Assembly: GCF_029892445.1 (NCBI RefSeq)
Contig: NZ_JARXVJ010000001.1
Span: forward strand, 4,154,001-4,218,000
DNA: 64,000 nucleotides
Source: Chryseobacterium sp. H1D6B
GTDB taxonomy: Bacteria; Bacteroidota; Bacteroidia; Flavobacteriales; Weeksellaceae
Direction of reading: 5' to 3'
Below, piece by piece: positions 44,308 to 52,890 of the stretch. Below the pieces are notes generated by a model. The model was given only the letters and a program-made list of their open reading frames with translations. It was not told the DNA's origin and did no database searches. Every line of letters starts with the position of its first letter. The first letter of the stretch is position 1. Made by a program: the position numbers and the translations under genes.

Positions 44308-44340
44308 AAAAAACCGATACTAATAGAGTATCGGTTTTTA
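44308..44340. terminator. Hairpin terminator
   Basis: Stem AAAAACCGATACT / AGTATCGGTTTTT with an AATAG-type loop. No recognisable gene ends immediately upstream on the plus strand. It may terminate the possible small minus-strand gene at 44346-44438. Confidence 0.65.
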
Positions 44341-44345
44341 TATTT

Positions 44346-44438
44346 TCAAAGTTCATAATCATCTTTCTTATTATCTGAACTTTTCCCAGTGAAAAATTTT
44401 CTAATCCTTCTTAGGATGTATAATACAATAGCTACCAT
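44346..44438 (-). CDS. Possible 30-residue membrane microprotein
   Basis: ATG 44438 to TGA 44346 encodes MVAIVLYILRRIRKFFTGKS and an acidic/basic tail ending KKDDYEL. It has one short hydrophobic helix followed by Arg/Lys, as in small membrane or toxin peptides. The terminator at 44308 lies right behind it on the same strand. No homology can be claimed; this is a guess from length, charge pattern and context. Confidence 0.3.
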   Translation of the reverse strand: MVAIVLYILRRIRKFFTGKSSDNKKDDYEL

Positions 44439-44950
44439 ATATTCATCATTTATGTTTTATTTAAAATTAATTATTCTTTATTATGTCCGTAAAATCACCA
44501 GCAATCCTAATTTGAACCGGCTTAATATATCGATGGTTTTCGGGGATTGGTAAACGCAGTTATCTATAAGACAGCAGGCTGTCTTTTTTTATTGTTACGC
44601 ATTTGTCGTTAAATACATGAAATGGTCCATCTTATTAACTCAACTATTAACATAACCAATACATAGTAATACCTGTTTAGTATACCTGTAATTTTTTCCG
44701 TTGAAAGTGAAGATAAACTGATCCTATTTCAGATCATTAGAATCGTATGACAGTAAAGGTGAAAACGAGAATAGAAATAATATTTTTTTCATTGTGTGTG
44801 TTTAATTATTTCACTAATATACATTAAATTATCAACTAAACACCAACATTTACTTTTCAGCAAATTTTAAATTGTAATAAATGAACACTAAAATCCACCT
44901 AAAAAGAGTAAAAATAGAGCTGTATAGATGGATTTTTATGATCTGATCAA
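44439..44950. other. Intergenic stretch without recognised gene
   Basis: The region is AT-rich with many stops in all frames. A short hairpin AGACAGC-AG-GCTGTCT with T7 at 44569-44590 looks like a plus-strand terminator, but no gene for it is visible upstream, perhaps a remnant or an untranslated RNA. Confidence 0.5.
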
Positions 44951-45178
44951 TTAATTTTCATAGATAATACGGCCGTCAACAGGCTGATCTAAACAAACAA
45001 AAATTTTGTCATCGCTTCTTTTTATCGGAACCTGAATGGTTTCATACGCGCCGTCATCTTTTTTACGTTCAACTATTAAATCAATACCTTCTCCAATATC
45101 TCCAACTAAGTATTCTATTTGATAACCGCTGTCATCACTTTTTACAAAGTCTTCTTTTTTAAATTCTCTTTGAGCCAT
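44951..45178 (-). CDS. Small acidic protein of unknown function, 75 aa
   Basis: It starts MAQREFKKEDFVKSDDSGYQ and continues with alternating charged and hydrophobic residues (IEYLVGDIGEGIDLIVERKK, IQVPIKRSDDKIFVCLDQPV). It is probably a small beta-strand-rich cytoplasmic protein. No signal peptide or known motif is present. It is preceded by 240 bp without genes. Confidence 0.6.
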   Translation of the reverse strand: MAQREFKKEDFVKSDDSGYQIEYLVGDIGEGIDLIVERKKDDGAYETIQVPIKRSDDKIFVCLDQPVDGRIIYEN

Positions 45179-45381
45179 ATCTATTGTTTTTAATACGATA
45201 GAAGCAATTTACAAAAAATCATTCATTACATTACGAAATAGGTAATGAATAAGAAATAAAAGACAGCAGCAAACAGTATTCTATTTATTTTTCCATCAAT
45301 ATGATCACAATCATAAACCAGCTCCTGAAATATTTTTAATTTTATAAAAGAATCCAGATGTGTCATATCATTTTACAAGTT

Positions 45382-45411
45382 TCCCCCTCACTTATGAGGG
45401 GTTTTATTTTG
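45382..45411 (+). terminator. Hairpin with T tract (plus orientation)
   Basis: CCCCTCA / TGAGGGG followed by TTTTATTTT. It lies just beyond the stop of the minus-strand 45422 gene, but its T tract faces the plus direction, so its owner is unclear. Confidence 0.5.
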
Positions 45412-45421
45412 ACCGCAGCAC

Positions 45422-45814
45422 TTAAATCCATTCTTCCAGCAGATGATACCAGCTGACTTTATTTTCCGGTTCAAGTAAAAATACAGCTGATGCTTTTCTG
45501 GTATTGATTTCACCCTCAATATTCTGAGTTTCTACATATGCTGCCAGCGCATGTTTATCAGAAAGCTGAATCTTGATATCTGAAACTTTAATATCCATTT
45601 TAGAAAATTTAGCAAAAGCAGAAGGCAACCAGTCTGCAAAACCTTTATAATCCAGTTCGTTTCCCCGGCTTCCTTTCATCTTGAAATCAGGGTGAAAATT
45701 TTGTAATAAATTTGATAACAAGATTTGCTTATCTGTTGTATTTCCTGTGAACCAATTTTCTATATGCTCATGAAAATCTAAAATCTCTTTTTGTACCAGT
45801 TCTTTTTTATCCAT
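45422..45814 (-). CDS. NTF2/SnoaL-like protein
   Basis: This 130-residue protein has an N-terminal helix (ELVQKEILDFHEHIENWFTG), then NFHPDFKMKGSRG and beta strands ending in VSWYHLLEEWI. This size and order fit the NTF2-like (DUF4440/SnoaL) cone fold, used for small-molecule binding or isomerisation. No catalytic residue can be assigned. Confidence 0.55.
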   Translation of the reverse strand: MDKKELVQKEILDFHEHIENWFTGNTTDKQILLSNLLQNFHPDFKMKGSRGNELDYKGFADWLPSAFAKFSKMDIKVSDIKIQLSDKHALAAYVETQNIEGEINTRKASAVFLLEPENKVSWYHLLEEWI

Positions 45815-46170
45815 TTTTTATCTTGTTTTGAATATTTAAATGCAGCTATAATACAATTCCGGCTTACCATCCAGTAAAATATAAATACTGTTATAAATAT
45901 GCGTGTGATCAGCAAAAATACTCTTATTTTAAATAATTTCATGATACCAATACTTATTCCCGTAAGGATTCACTATATCAAAAAAATCGTTTAAACCCCT
46001 TTTAACCTGGAAATTAAAATATAATTTATCACCAAATAAAATAGACATACAGAACAGCATCCAGTCTAATGAACCTGCTCCGTCCACATTAATTTTGAAT
46101 AAAATTTACTGCTTAAAAGTAAACTTGTATATTTGTCCAACATAAATTTAAAAAAAAATTAATTTCAATT
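45815..46170. promoter_or_regulatory. Gene-free stretch with promoter of the 46171 gene
   Basis: In these 356 bp the only clear signal is TATATTTG at 46128-46135, a -7 element about 36 bp before the next start codon. The rest is AT-rich. Confidence 0.5.
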
Positions 46171-46677
46171 ATGCCTGTAGATCATGCTTGTAAGCTAATT
46201 CCAATGACTTCTTTTGTTGTTGAATATTATTCAAATGAAGGATATGCAGATCTTCAAACATTAAAGTTGATGGTTAATTATGCTCAATTCCTGAAAAATG
46301 AATTGACCCTTGACATGTTTATTCCGGTAGACCCGGACGGAAATATCTTGAAAGAGCCCAAAAACTATTCAACATGGAAATCTCTTGATCATAACAGAAA
46401 AAAAACTGATGATAATGATGACCATACAGGATTTGAGGAATATAAATCATACCAGAAAGCAGAAAGAAAATGCCTTTTTGAAGGGTTCGAAATTGATTAT
46501 AATGGATATGCAGTTCTCAGAATCATCGCTTCCTACAACCATTCTATTACCTTATCTTTTAATAAAAGTGATCTTATGTGCCAAACATTAAAAGATGTAG
46601 AATCCTTAAGTATCTTTGAAGAAATATATTTAAGTGCAGTTGCCTTAAAAGCGATAGGAATAAAAAATAAATTTTAA
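46171..46677 (+). CDS. Hypothetical protein, 168 aa
   Basis: No family is recognised. The protein starts MPVDHACKLIPMTSF, has no signal peptide or membrane segment, and has an Asp/Lys-rich middle (RKKTDDNDDHTGFEEYKSYQ). The C-terminal third is mixed (YAVLRIIASYNHSITLSFNK) and hydrophobic. Codon use and a good -7 element (46128) support a real gene. It stands alone. Confidence 0.6.
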   Translation: MPVDHACKLIPMTSFVVEYYSNEGYADLQTLKLMVNYAQFLKNELTLDMFIPVDPDGNILKEPKNYSTWKSLDHNRKKTDDNDDHTGFEEYKSYQKAERKCLFEGFEIDYNGYAVLRIIASYNHSITLSFNKSDLMCQTLKDVESLSIFEEIYLSAVALKAIGIKNKF

Positions 46678-47046
46678 AAATAAACAGCCTGATTTGACTT
46701 CTCCTGCTTATTTTTAATTCCACAAAGCTCTACATTTTTTCCTTTTTTAACTGGTTTTCACTAATAATTCACTAGTGAATACAGCCATAAAGTTTCCCTA
46801 TTATATTTATTAATTCCTGTAGTTTTAATCACACGGCCGGCCTGATTTGCTGTAATGATTTCAGAGTACAACTGTCTTAAAGCCGTATTCTATTTTTTAA
46901 ATAATTCTAAATTAAGGGAAAACAAATCTCTTCAACCCTCCTATTTAAAGACTTTCCACAACATAAAAAAAATAAAAATTAAGTAGAAATACTGAAATTT
47001 AAATAACAATGTCTGACTAATTTTGGATAGACAAAACTGACCATAT
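46678..47046. promoter_or_regulatory. Gene-free stretch with promoter of the 47147 gene
   Basis: These 369 bp contain stops in all frames. TAATTTTG at 47018-47025 is a perfect -7 element. Transcription from it would include the small frame at 47047. Confidence 0.5.
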
Positions 47047-47154
47047 ATGTTGAGAGAACACATTGACAGTTTAATGCAGCCGTTATTGAAACATCAATAT
47101 AATGCAGACCTAATTTTCCAATGTATAACCATAAAAACTATATATCATGCTTAA
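47047..47154 (+). CDS. Possible leader frame (35 aa) overlapping the 47147 start
   Basis: ATG 47047 follows the -7 element by 21 bp and runs to TAA 47152-47154, eight bases into the next gene. It encodes MLREHIDSLMQPLLKHQYNA and 15 more residues. The stop-start overlap is what translational coupling would look like, but there is no independent sign that the peptide is made. Confidence 0.3.
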   Translation: MLREHIDSLMQPLLKHQYNADLIFQCITIKTIYHA

Positions 47155-48676
47155 ACGAAAAAAAGAAAGTCTTGAAGCGGGGGAACAATTATTCCGCAAG
47201 TCTTCAGGTGAAAATCAGAAAGGTACTTTGGCAGAACTGATGTCCGGATATTCGAAACTTCTTATCGATGATCCCGTTATGCCGTTCAAGGAAAAAAACC
47301 TACACGATATAGAAAATGATGTCGATTACGGCATTTTAAAAGCACTGGACGGCACATGGGTGAGCTATAACGCAAATTACAATAACAATATTGAGAAAAA
47401 ATCAATAGCGAGCGGAATACATACTACGATTATGCCTTCACCAGGAACGAATTCAGGAACGATTCCCGGTAAATTTAGTTTTGACAGTGAAGAATACATT
47501 GAAAAATTAACATTTTCTCTGGTTCCCGGCGGTGTCCGAAACCGCGGCGGAGCAAGCGAATTATTTTGCGGGGCAATGAAGTATGAGCAGAGTATTAAAA
47601 GTGTTAATAAAGCAGAAGGACAGGAATCTTTAAAATACACACCTATTCATGAAGAAAACGGGATGTATTTATGGCTTAGTGATGTCTACAACCACGCAGC
47701 TACTAAAGAATCGATTGAAAAGGACCGCGGTATCCACGCATTTTCCGAAGATGATTATAAAAAATACGGTTATAAAGGAGAATACAGAGATGAACCTTTG
47801 GTTCAGATATCAGCAGATGAAAATAACAAGAAGTATATCCTTTTAAGTGAACTGCAGGAAGGACAGGAATATTATGAAATCATTCCTGCCCAAGAGCTAA
47901 AACCCGGAGACGGCATAAAAGGTCCCTATTTTATTCCTGACTATTCTATTTCAAGAAGCGGCGTTATTCCTCACGGCAGTACCATTACTTTATTGGGAGA
48001 TATTGCACCAAATGATTCTAATTACTTAATCAACGGTTCACCTGAATTTCCATATGGTATTACTGCCTGGCAGACTGATCATCTTTCTATTTCAAAAACT
48101 ATGGGTGGGGCCGGCCATGATCCTATCAATCTTGACCAGCCTGCACCAGCCTGGGTGCATGAAAAACTAGACGATCAAAATGACAAAGGCTCCAATAAAA
48201 TTTATACACAGCGGATACTTGCTGATGACTTATATCCTTATTCCGTACGTCCTGATTTACGATTGAGAGATACTTTGAGCGGGCAGCAGGTGAGCAATTA
48301 CGTCCTTGTTCAAATGTCATCAAAAATGAAGACCGGCGCGCAGGGAGGAATTTTAAATGTTCCTTTTGTGAACCGTTTTGTTCCAACTGTTGAAGTGGAC
48401 TTTCGTCTATGGATTGAAACCGTAATTGAAGATGGAAAAGAAATTATTCAGTTACAGTACGAGCAGATTGTATTTTTCGAATTTGATTTTGGAAATGACG
48501 GCGGTACCACAAGCTGGCCCCACATTCAGGTTAATACCCTTCGTAAGATAGAAGATATTCCTGAAGATCAAAGACGTGTTATAGAAGAACAGTTCTTCGA
48601 TGGTAAAAAACCTGATATAAATGTTACTGGTGATATGACTAATCCTGCTTCGGGATGTCCCTATCATAAAGGATAA
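47147..48676 (+). CDS. Uncharacterised 509-aa protein, possibly haem-binding
   Basis: There is no signal peptide. An N-terminal linker is followed by ALDGTWVSYNANYNNN at about 66-81, reminiscent of the start of nitrobindin/lipocalin-like barrels. A long beta-rich body follows (GKFSFDSEEYIEKLTFSLVP, GAGHDPINLDQPAPAWVH), ending with SGCPYHKG. The combination suggests a haem-associated or peroxidase-like protein, but I cannot name the family with certainty. It has its own promoter (47018) and hairpin terminator (48688). Confidence 0.6.
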   Translation: MLKRKKESLEAGEQLFRKSSGENQKGTLAELMSGYSKLLIDDPVMPFKEKNLHDIENDVDYGILKALDGTWVSYNANYNNNIEKKSIASGIHTTIMPSPGTNSGTIPGKFSFDSEEYIEKLTFSLVPGGVRNRGGASELFCGAMKYEQSIKSVNKAEGQESLKYTPIHEENGMYLWLSDVYNHAATKESIEKDRGIHAFSEDDYKKYGYKGEYRDEPLVQISADENNKKYILLSELQEGQEYYEIIPAQELKPGDGIKGPYFIPDYSISRSGVIPHGSTITLLGDIAPNDSNYLINGSPEFPYGITAWQTDHLSISKTMGGAGHDPINLDQPAPAWVHEKLDDQNDKGSNKIYTQRILADDLYPYSVRPDLRLRDTLSGQQVSNYVLVQMSSKMKTGAQGGILNVPFVNRFVPTVEVDFRLWIETVIEDGKEIIQLQYEQIVFFEFDFGNDGGTTSWPHIQVNTLRKIEDIPEDQRRVIEEQFFDGKKPDINVTGDMTNPASGCPYHKG

Positions 48677-48687
48677 AATATAATATA

Positions 48688-48723
48688 ATTCCACGGCAGC
48701 TAATGACAAGATACCGTGGAATT
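48688..48723. terminator. Hairpin after the 47147 gene
   Basis: AATTCCACGG and its exact reverse complement with a 16-base loop; weak T tract. Confidence 0.6.
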
Positions 48724-48783
48724 AATATTATTTTAAATAGTAATACAAATTAAATAAAAAGCGGCACCCTCACCTTCAGATTT

Positions 48784-49178
48784 TTATTTCTTTGTAATTT
48801 CTGCTACTTTTTTGAGCATACTGCCGGCATCAGTTCCAAAGATTTCAAATAACTTTGTTTAGACAGCACGTATTCTTGATTGTTAAAATAGGCTTTTCCT
48901 AAACTGTCATAAGCATTTCCTGAGTTTGGAAATTCACTTACATTAAGAGTGAAAATTTTAATTGCTGATTGTATCTTATCATCTTTTAAAAATTCATACC
49001 CAAGCGAATTCGTTTCACTTTCACTAGAAAAATTGTAATCAGCACTGTTATTTTTTTTAAGTTTTTTGTACAGCTCAATACCTTTATCAATATTTTTATA
49101 GCATTCCTTACTTATAAAGATTTGTGTACAGCATTTGAGCGAGAATTTGAAACACAAATTTCCCCACTTTAACCACAC
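48784..49178 (-). pseudogene. Remnant of a TPR domain, probably from a serine hydrolase gene
   Basis: The frame from 49178 contains a TPR-like segment (SLGYEFLKDDKIQSAIKIF, NSGNAYDSLGKAYFNNQEY). This is the type found at the C-terminus of beta-lactamase-like serine hydrolases in Bacteroidota. The catalytic part is missing. Near the 3' end the frame shifts: after SLEL the other frame reads DAGSMLKKVAEITKK to a stop at 48784-48786, the usual ending of such repeats. The first 20 residues look unrelated. It is a truncated and frameshifted leftover. Confidence 0.6.
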
Positions 49179-49271
49179 TAAATTAATAAAAAAACTGAAT
49201 TTTTTACGCCCGCCTCTCAGTGTCAGGCATTGTTTTTATAATGACAGTGTAGATTTTATCTGCCTGAAAAA

Positions 49272-49305
49272 AAACAGTGCTGTTAGAAATATAACAGCAC
49301 TGTTT
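49272..49305 (-). terminator. Strong hairpin terminator
   Basis: AAACAGTGCTGTT / AACAGCACTGTTT with T8 on the minus strand; terminates minus-strand transcription from the RidA side. Confidence 0.8.
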
Positions 49306-49384
49306 CGTTTATCTGAAAAATAAGCAAAGCTTTCAGTTTATTCTGGAAACCTTCTTTTATTACCTAAAAATAATTTAATCTGTT

Positions 49385-49891
49385 TTACTTTTTAATAAAA
49401 GCAACAGCATCCACTTCTATCAGCATATCATCCAGTGCTAACCTTGGAACCGGAATTAATGTACTGGCCGGGAATTCATTATTTTGCCATGCTTTATGCA
49501 TTTCTTCTGTCCATATTTTAAGTTTCTCCTGATCATGATCAACAATTAATATTGTTATTTTAAGAACATCCTTAACTCCTAATCCGTAATCAGCAAGTAC
49601 TGTTTCTAAATTCTTAAGAGAGAACTTCACCTGCGTTCTAAAATCTTTAGAAAGATGATGTTTCAGATCTTCTCCCCCGCTTTGTCCGGATATAAATACA
49701 TATTTCCCTTCAGCTTCATTGGCGGTAGAGTGTGAAAATGCAAATGGAGTCGGATCAAAAAGGGCTTTTGGGTTTTTGTGAATGATGGTTTTCATATTAG
49801 TCTGGTTTATTGGTTTATTGTGCTGATTATTTTGGGAGAAGGCCAGAAATCCCATGCACAGGGCAGATGCACTAAATAATATATGTTTCAT
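49385..49891 (-). CDS. Exported RidA/YjgF-family protein
   Basis: This 168-residue protein has a signal peptide (1-19, ending GFLAFSQ), then a RidA (UK114) domain: GKYVFISGQSGGEDL, QVKFSLKNLETVLADYG, VLKITILIVD, and PASTLIPVPRLALDDMLIEV with the conserved C-terminal Glu. Classic RidA proteins are cytoplasmic deaminases that destroy enamine/imine intermediates. Export to the periplasm is unusual, and this copy lacks the usual Arg of the active enamine deaminases at the expected place (NEFPASTL), so the activity may differ. A -7 element is at 49926-49919. Confidence 0.8.
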   Translation of the reverse strand: MKHILFSASALCMGFLAFSQNNQHNKPINQTNMKTIIHKNPKALFDPTPFAFSHSTANEAEGKYVFISGQSGGEDLKHHLSKDFRTQVKFSLKNLETVLADYGLGVKDVLKITILIVDHDQEKLKIWTEEMHKAWQNNEFPASTLIPVPRLALDDMLIEVDAVAFIKK

Positions 49892-50172
49892 AATATTTTT
49901 TGTAATGAATTATTGAAACAAATGTAGATTTCAAAATTTTTAAAAATATAAACATATGTTGACGTTTTCAGTTTTTATTGACAGTACATTTGTTCAATTT
50001 TTATTAGGAGCCGTATTACCTATTGCTTTTAACTGATATTAAATTAACTATTACAATACTTAAGACAAAGAGAATAATTCAAATAAACAATATATTATAG
50101 ATTTAAAAACGGGCAAATCATACCATTTTAAATAAGCTTGCCGGCTTAGTATCTTGATATTTATATTAAGTT

Positions 50173-50285
50173 CAAAATAAAACACCACCACTAGAATTCT
50201 AACGGTGATGTTTTATTTTGTTTATTTCAGCAATGACCTGCCTTTCTTTAAACCCAAATACTAAGTATTTTTTTAAAATCTATAT
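50173..50285 (-). repeat. Duplicated terminator segment, copy 1
   Basis: About 110 bp lies directly downstream of the 50296 stop and aligns with 52042-52145 downstream of pgl. It contains the hairpin AAAACACCACCACTAG / CTAACGGTGATGTTTT and shared flanking words (AAACCCAAATACTAAG versus AAACTCAAATGCTAAG). It acts as terminator for the 50296 gene. Confidence 0.7.
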
Positions 50286-50295
50286 TTAATTTTTT

Positions 50296-51726
50296 CTATT
50301 GCATTTTGAAAAGCAGTATGCGGGATGAGGTGGAAACATCTACATTATTGGTATAATTACCACCCTGTCCGCGACCGAGATTCAGCACCCAAGTTGAACC
50401 GCCCGCTGGTATCGTGATTGTTGTATTCCATTGTGCAGCATGATTGGACGTTCCTCCGCAGTTACTGGGAGAATTAGAGTGTACACGCATACTCGTTCCA
50501 TTATTAGGAAAATCGAAAAAATAGCTGTTAATAAGAGTTCCTAGGGCTCCGCAATTACCCCCGTTGGTAGCATTAGCAAATTCAAGCGAAACATTTACCT
50601 GATAAACACCTGCCGCTAAAGTTACAGTATTGCCACTAAAACTTATCCCCGGCGTTGTATTTATAGAGGAAACAAAGTTAGGAAGTGCTGATGTTCCTCC
50701 GATGCCTACGCTTGAAAGTACTGTAGAACTAGTACTATAACTTAATACAAAAGTAGGAATATTATTGACCTTCCAACTCGCAAGACCATTAGCATCAGAC
50801 ACTAAAATACTGCCATTAGCCTGTGTTCCATCTACAATACGCAGTGCTGAACCTGCTCCTGCAGTGCCAGTTACATATAATTGAGAAATTAAATCAGGCG
50901 TTGTTCCTATACCAATATGGCCATCACTCAAATCCAAAAGAAAATCTGAATTTGTTCCTCTGGTTATTGAAAAAATACCGTTGGTACTAAAATTAGGGTT
51001 AAGACCCATTCCTACTAATTTTGAAATACCGGCAGCCGTCTTAGCAGTGAAATTTTGTATTACAGCCTGTCCGTTGACACTATTTTCCAGTTTCAACGCT
51101 GTATTTGCCGTAGCTGTTGCTGATACAATTGTACTTGATGTGCCTGCATTAACAATGTTCAGATTAGTCGTCGGAACCAGCGTTCCTATACCTACATTCC
51201 CATTTGCGGCAATACGGGCTTTTTCAGTATTATTGGTACGAAATACCATATCCTGATTATCCGCAGTTCCCAGAAAATTTGTATTTGGCAGTGTTCCTGA
51301 ATTCCCTGACAAATTCCAAGCTGTTCCGCCTTGAGCCGTCCCTCCATTGATAGCTCTCCAATTACCATTACTATAGGAAAACTCCAGAGCCTGTCCGTTA
51401 AGGATAGTAAAACCATTCAAAACCGCTCCAAAACCACCAGTGCTGTTATTATAAATAACAAGACGCTGCCCAGAGTTGGGGGCGGCAGGAGCTGTAACAG
51501 CAACAACAGCTGTAGCAGCACCAGTAAGCTGAACCTGGCTCACATTCGCCGGTACAGCAGCAGAATTACTGCTGACTGCCACAGCTGTTTCTCGGGTGGT
51601 AACAGCCCCGTTAATATCTAAGGTCGTACCAGGTGTCGTAGTATTAATACCTACATTCCCATTTTGTGCATACAGCACAATACTCAATGCATTAAATGCA
51701 AGTAAGGTAAAAAATTTTTTTTTCAT
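50296..51726 (-). CDS. Exported tail-like protein with C1q-type C-terminal domain
   Basis: This 476-residue protein has a signal peptide (1-20) and VGINTTTPGTTLDINGAV, the same head as in the 34414 and 35879 proteins. A second repeat (GNVGIGTLVPTTNLNIVNAG) lies near 185 and a third (GHIGIGTTPDLISQL) near 275. The C-terminal about 130 residues (LAAGVYQVNVSLEF, NSYFFDFPNNG, RILLFKMQ) have the strand pattern of a C1q/TNF jelly roll. No T9SS domain is seen. It is bounded on both sides by a duplicated terminator segment, so it may be an inserted gene. Confidence 0.7.
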   Translation of the reverse strand: MKKKFFTLLAFNALSIVLYAQNGNVGINTTTPGTTLDINGAVTTRETAVAVSSNSAAVPANVSQVQLTGAATAVVAVTAPAAPNSGQRLVIYNNSTGGFGAVLNGFTILNGQALEFSYSNGNWRAINGGTAQGGTAWNLSGNSGTLPNTNFLGTADNQDMVFRTNNTEKARIAANGNVGIGTLVPTTNLNIVNAGTSSTIVSATATANTALKLENSVNGQAVIQNFTAKTAAGISKLVGMGLNPNFSTNGIFSITRGTNSDFLLDLSDGHIGIGTTPDLISQLYVTGTAGAGSALRIVDGTQANGSILVSDANGLASWKVNNIPTFVLSYSTSSTVLSSVGIGGTSALPNFVSSINTTPGISFSGNTVTLAAGVYQVNVSLEFANATNGGNCGALGTLINSYFFDFPNNGTSMRVHSNSPSNCGGTSNHAAQWNTTITIPAGGSTWVLNLGRGQGGNYTNNVDVSTSSRILLFKMQ

Positions 51727-52041
51727 GTTTTTAGAATGTATAAATAATTAAATTTTAGAAATTTTGATTCTAAGAGAAAAAATTGGAAATATAATTTATG
51801 TCATTCAAAAGAATCGGATTTAGATTATTCTAAATAAAATCATCATATATTAAAAATATTCCCCACTTGGTGAATATAAGAATAAAATATCAACTTAATA
51901 AAAATTAAAACAAAATATATTAATTTTAACACAAAATAAATTAAAATAATAAAATATCAATAAATAAAACCGCAAAATAATTAATTATTTTCATTGCACA
52001 AATACATATTTTTTTTCAAAATTTTACATTCTCTTGTTTTC
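51727..52041. other. AT-rich upstream region of the 50296 gene
   Basis: 315 bp of very AT-rich sequence without coding potential. It presumably carries the promoter of the exported-protein gene; no clear TAnnTTTG was found. Confidence 0.5.
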
Positions 52042-52145
52042 AATGTAAAATAAAACATCACCACTAGGCTTCTAATGGTGATGTTTTGTTTATCTGAACA
52101 AATGAATTGTTATTTTAAACTCAAATGCTAAGGATATTTTTTATT
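52042..52145 (-). repeat. Duplicated terminator segment, copy 2
   Basis: Follows the pgl stop on the minus strand. The hairpin AAAACATCACCACTAG / CTAATGGTGATGTTTT and its surroundings are homologous to 50173-50285. Confidence 0.7.
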
Positions 52146-52150
52146 TATAT

Positions 52151-52861
52151 TCAGCCTTTCGCTTTCTCATCTGTAAAAAACTGAAACCCTTCTTTTTTAT
52201 CAATAAGCTGCAGCGGATATAATTTAGGATTGTATTCTCCGTTTAAAACTTCATTCAATGCATGTTTTTTTGACTCACCGAATGCCACAACAAGTATATT
52301 TTCAGCTTTGTTGATCACGGGTGCAGTCAATGTGATTCTGAACATTTCCTGAGATTTCAGATAATAAGCATCAACCCATTTTTCTTTTTCATCTAAAACG
52401 GCTTCACCTGGAAATAGAGAAGCTGTATGGCCGTCATCCCCCATTCCTAAAAGAATAAAATCAAAAACACCTTCATTTCCAAGAACATTTCTGATCTGCT
52501 GTTCATATTCTTTAGCATAATCTTCTGGAAGTATTCCATCCTTATACATGGGAAAAATCTGATCTTTTTTAACCGGAACTTTGTCGAGAAGCGTCTCGAA
52601 TGTCATCCGTGCATTGCTTTTATCATCATCTAAAGGAACCCACCTTTCGTCAACCCAAAAAAAGTATACCTTATTCCATTCAATTTTTTCTGCATATTCT
52701 TCGGATGCCAGCAATTTAAAAATTACTTTAGGAGAAGAACCACCGCTTAGTGCAGCAACAAAACGGTTATGTTTCTGGATAGATTTTTTTGAGAGGTCAA
52801 CAAATGTATCTGCTGCCTTTATATATAATTTATCTAAATCATCAAATACTGTGATATTCAT
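52151..52861 (-). CDS. pgl: 6-phosphogluconolactonase
   Basis: The 236-residue length is normal for DevB-type lactonases. Motifs are FVAALSGGSSPKVIF, YFFWVDERWVPLDDDKSNA, and FDFILLGMGDDGHTASLFPG. It hydrolyses 6-phosphogluconolactone to 6-phosphogluconate in the oxidative pentose phosphate pathway. It is last in the operon gnd-zwf-pgl, 29 bp after zwf. Confidence 0.95.
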   Translation of the reverse strand: MNITVFDDLDKLYIKAADTFVDLSKKSIQKHNRFVAALSGGSSPKVIFKLLASEEYAEKIEWNKVYFFWVDERWVPLDDDKSNARMTFETLLDKVPVKKDQIFPMYKDGILPEDYAKEYEQQIRNVLGNEGVFDFILLGMGDDGHTASLFPGEAVLDEKEKWVDAYYLKSQEMFRITLTAPVINKAENILVVAFGESKKHALNEVLNGEYNPKLYPLQLIDKKEGFQFFTDEKAKG

Positions 52862-52890
52862 TTTTCGTTTATTTTAAATTTATATAGTTT

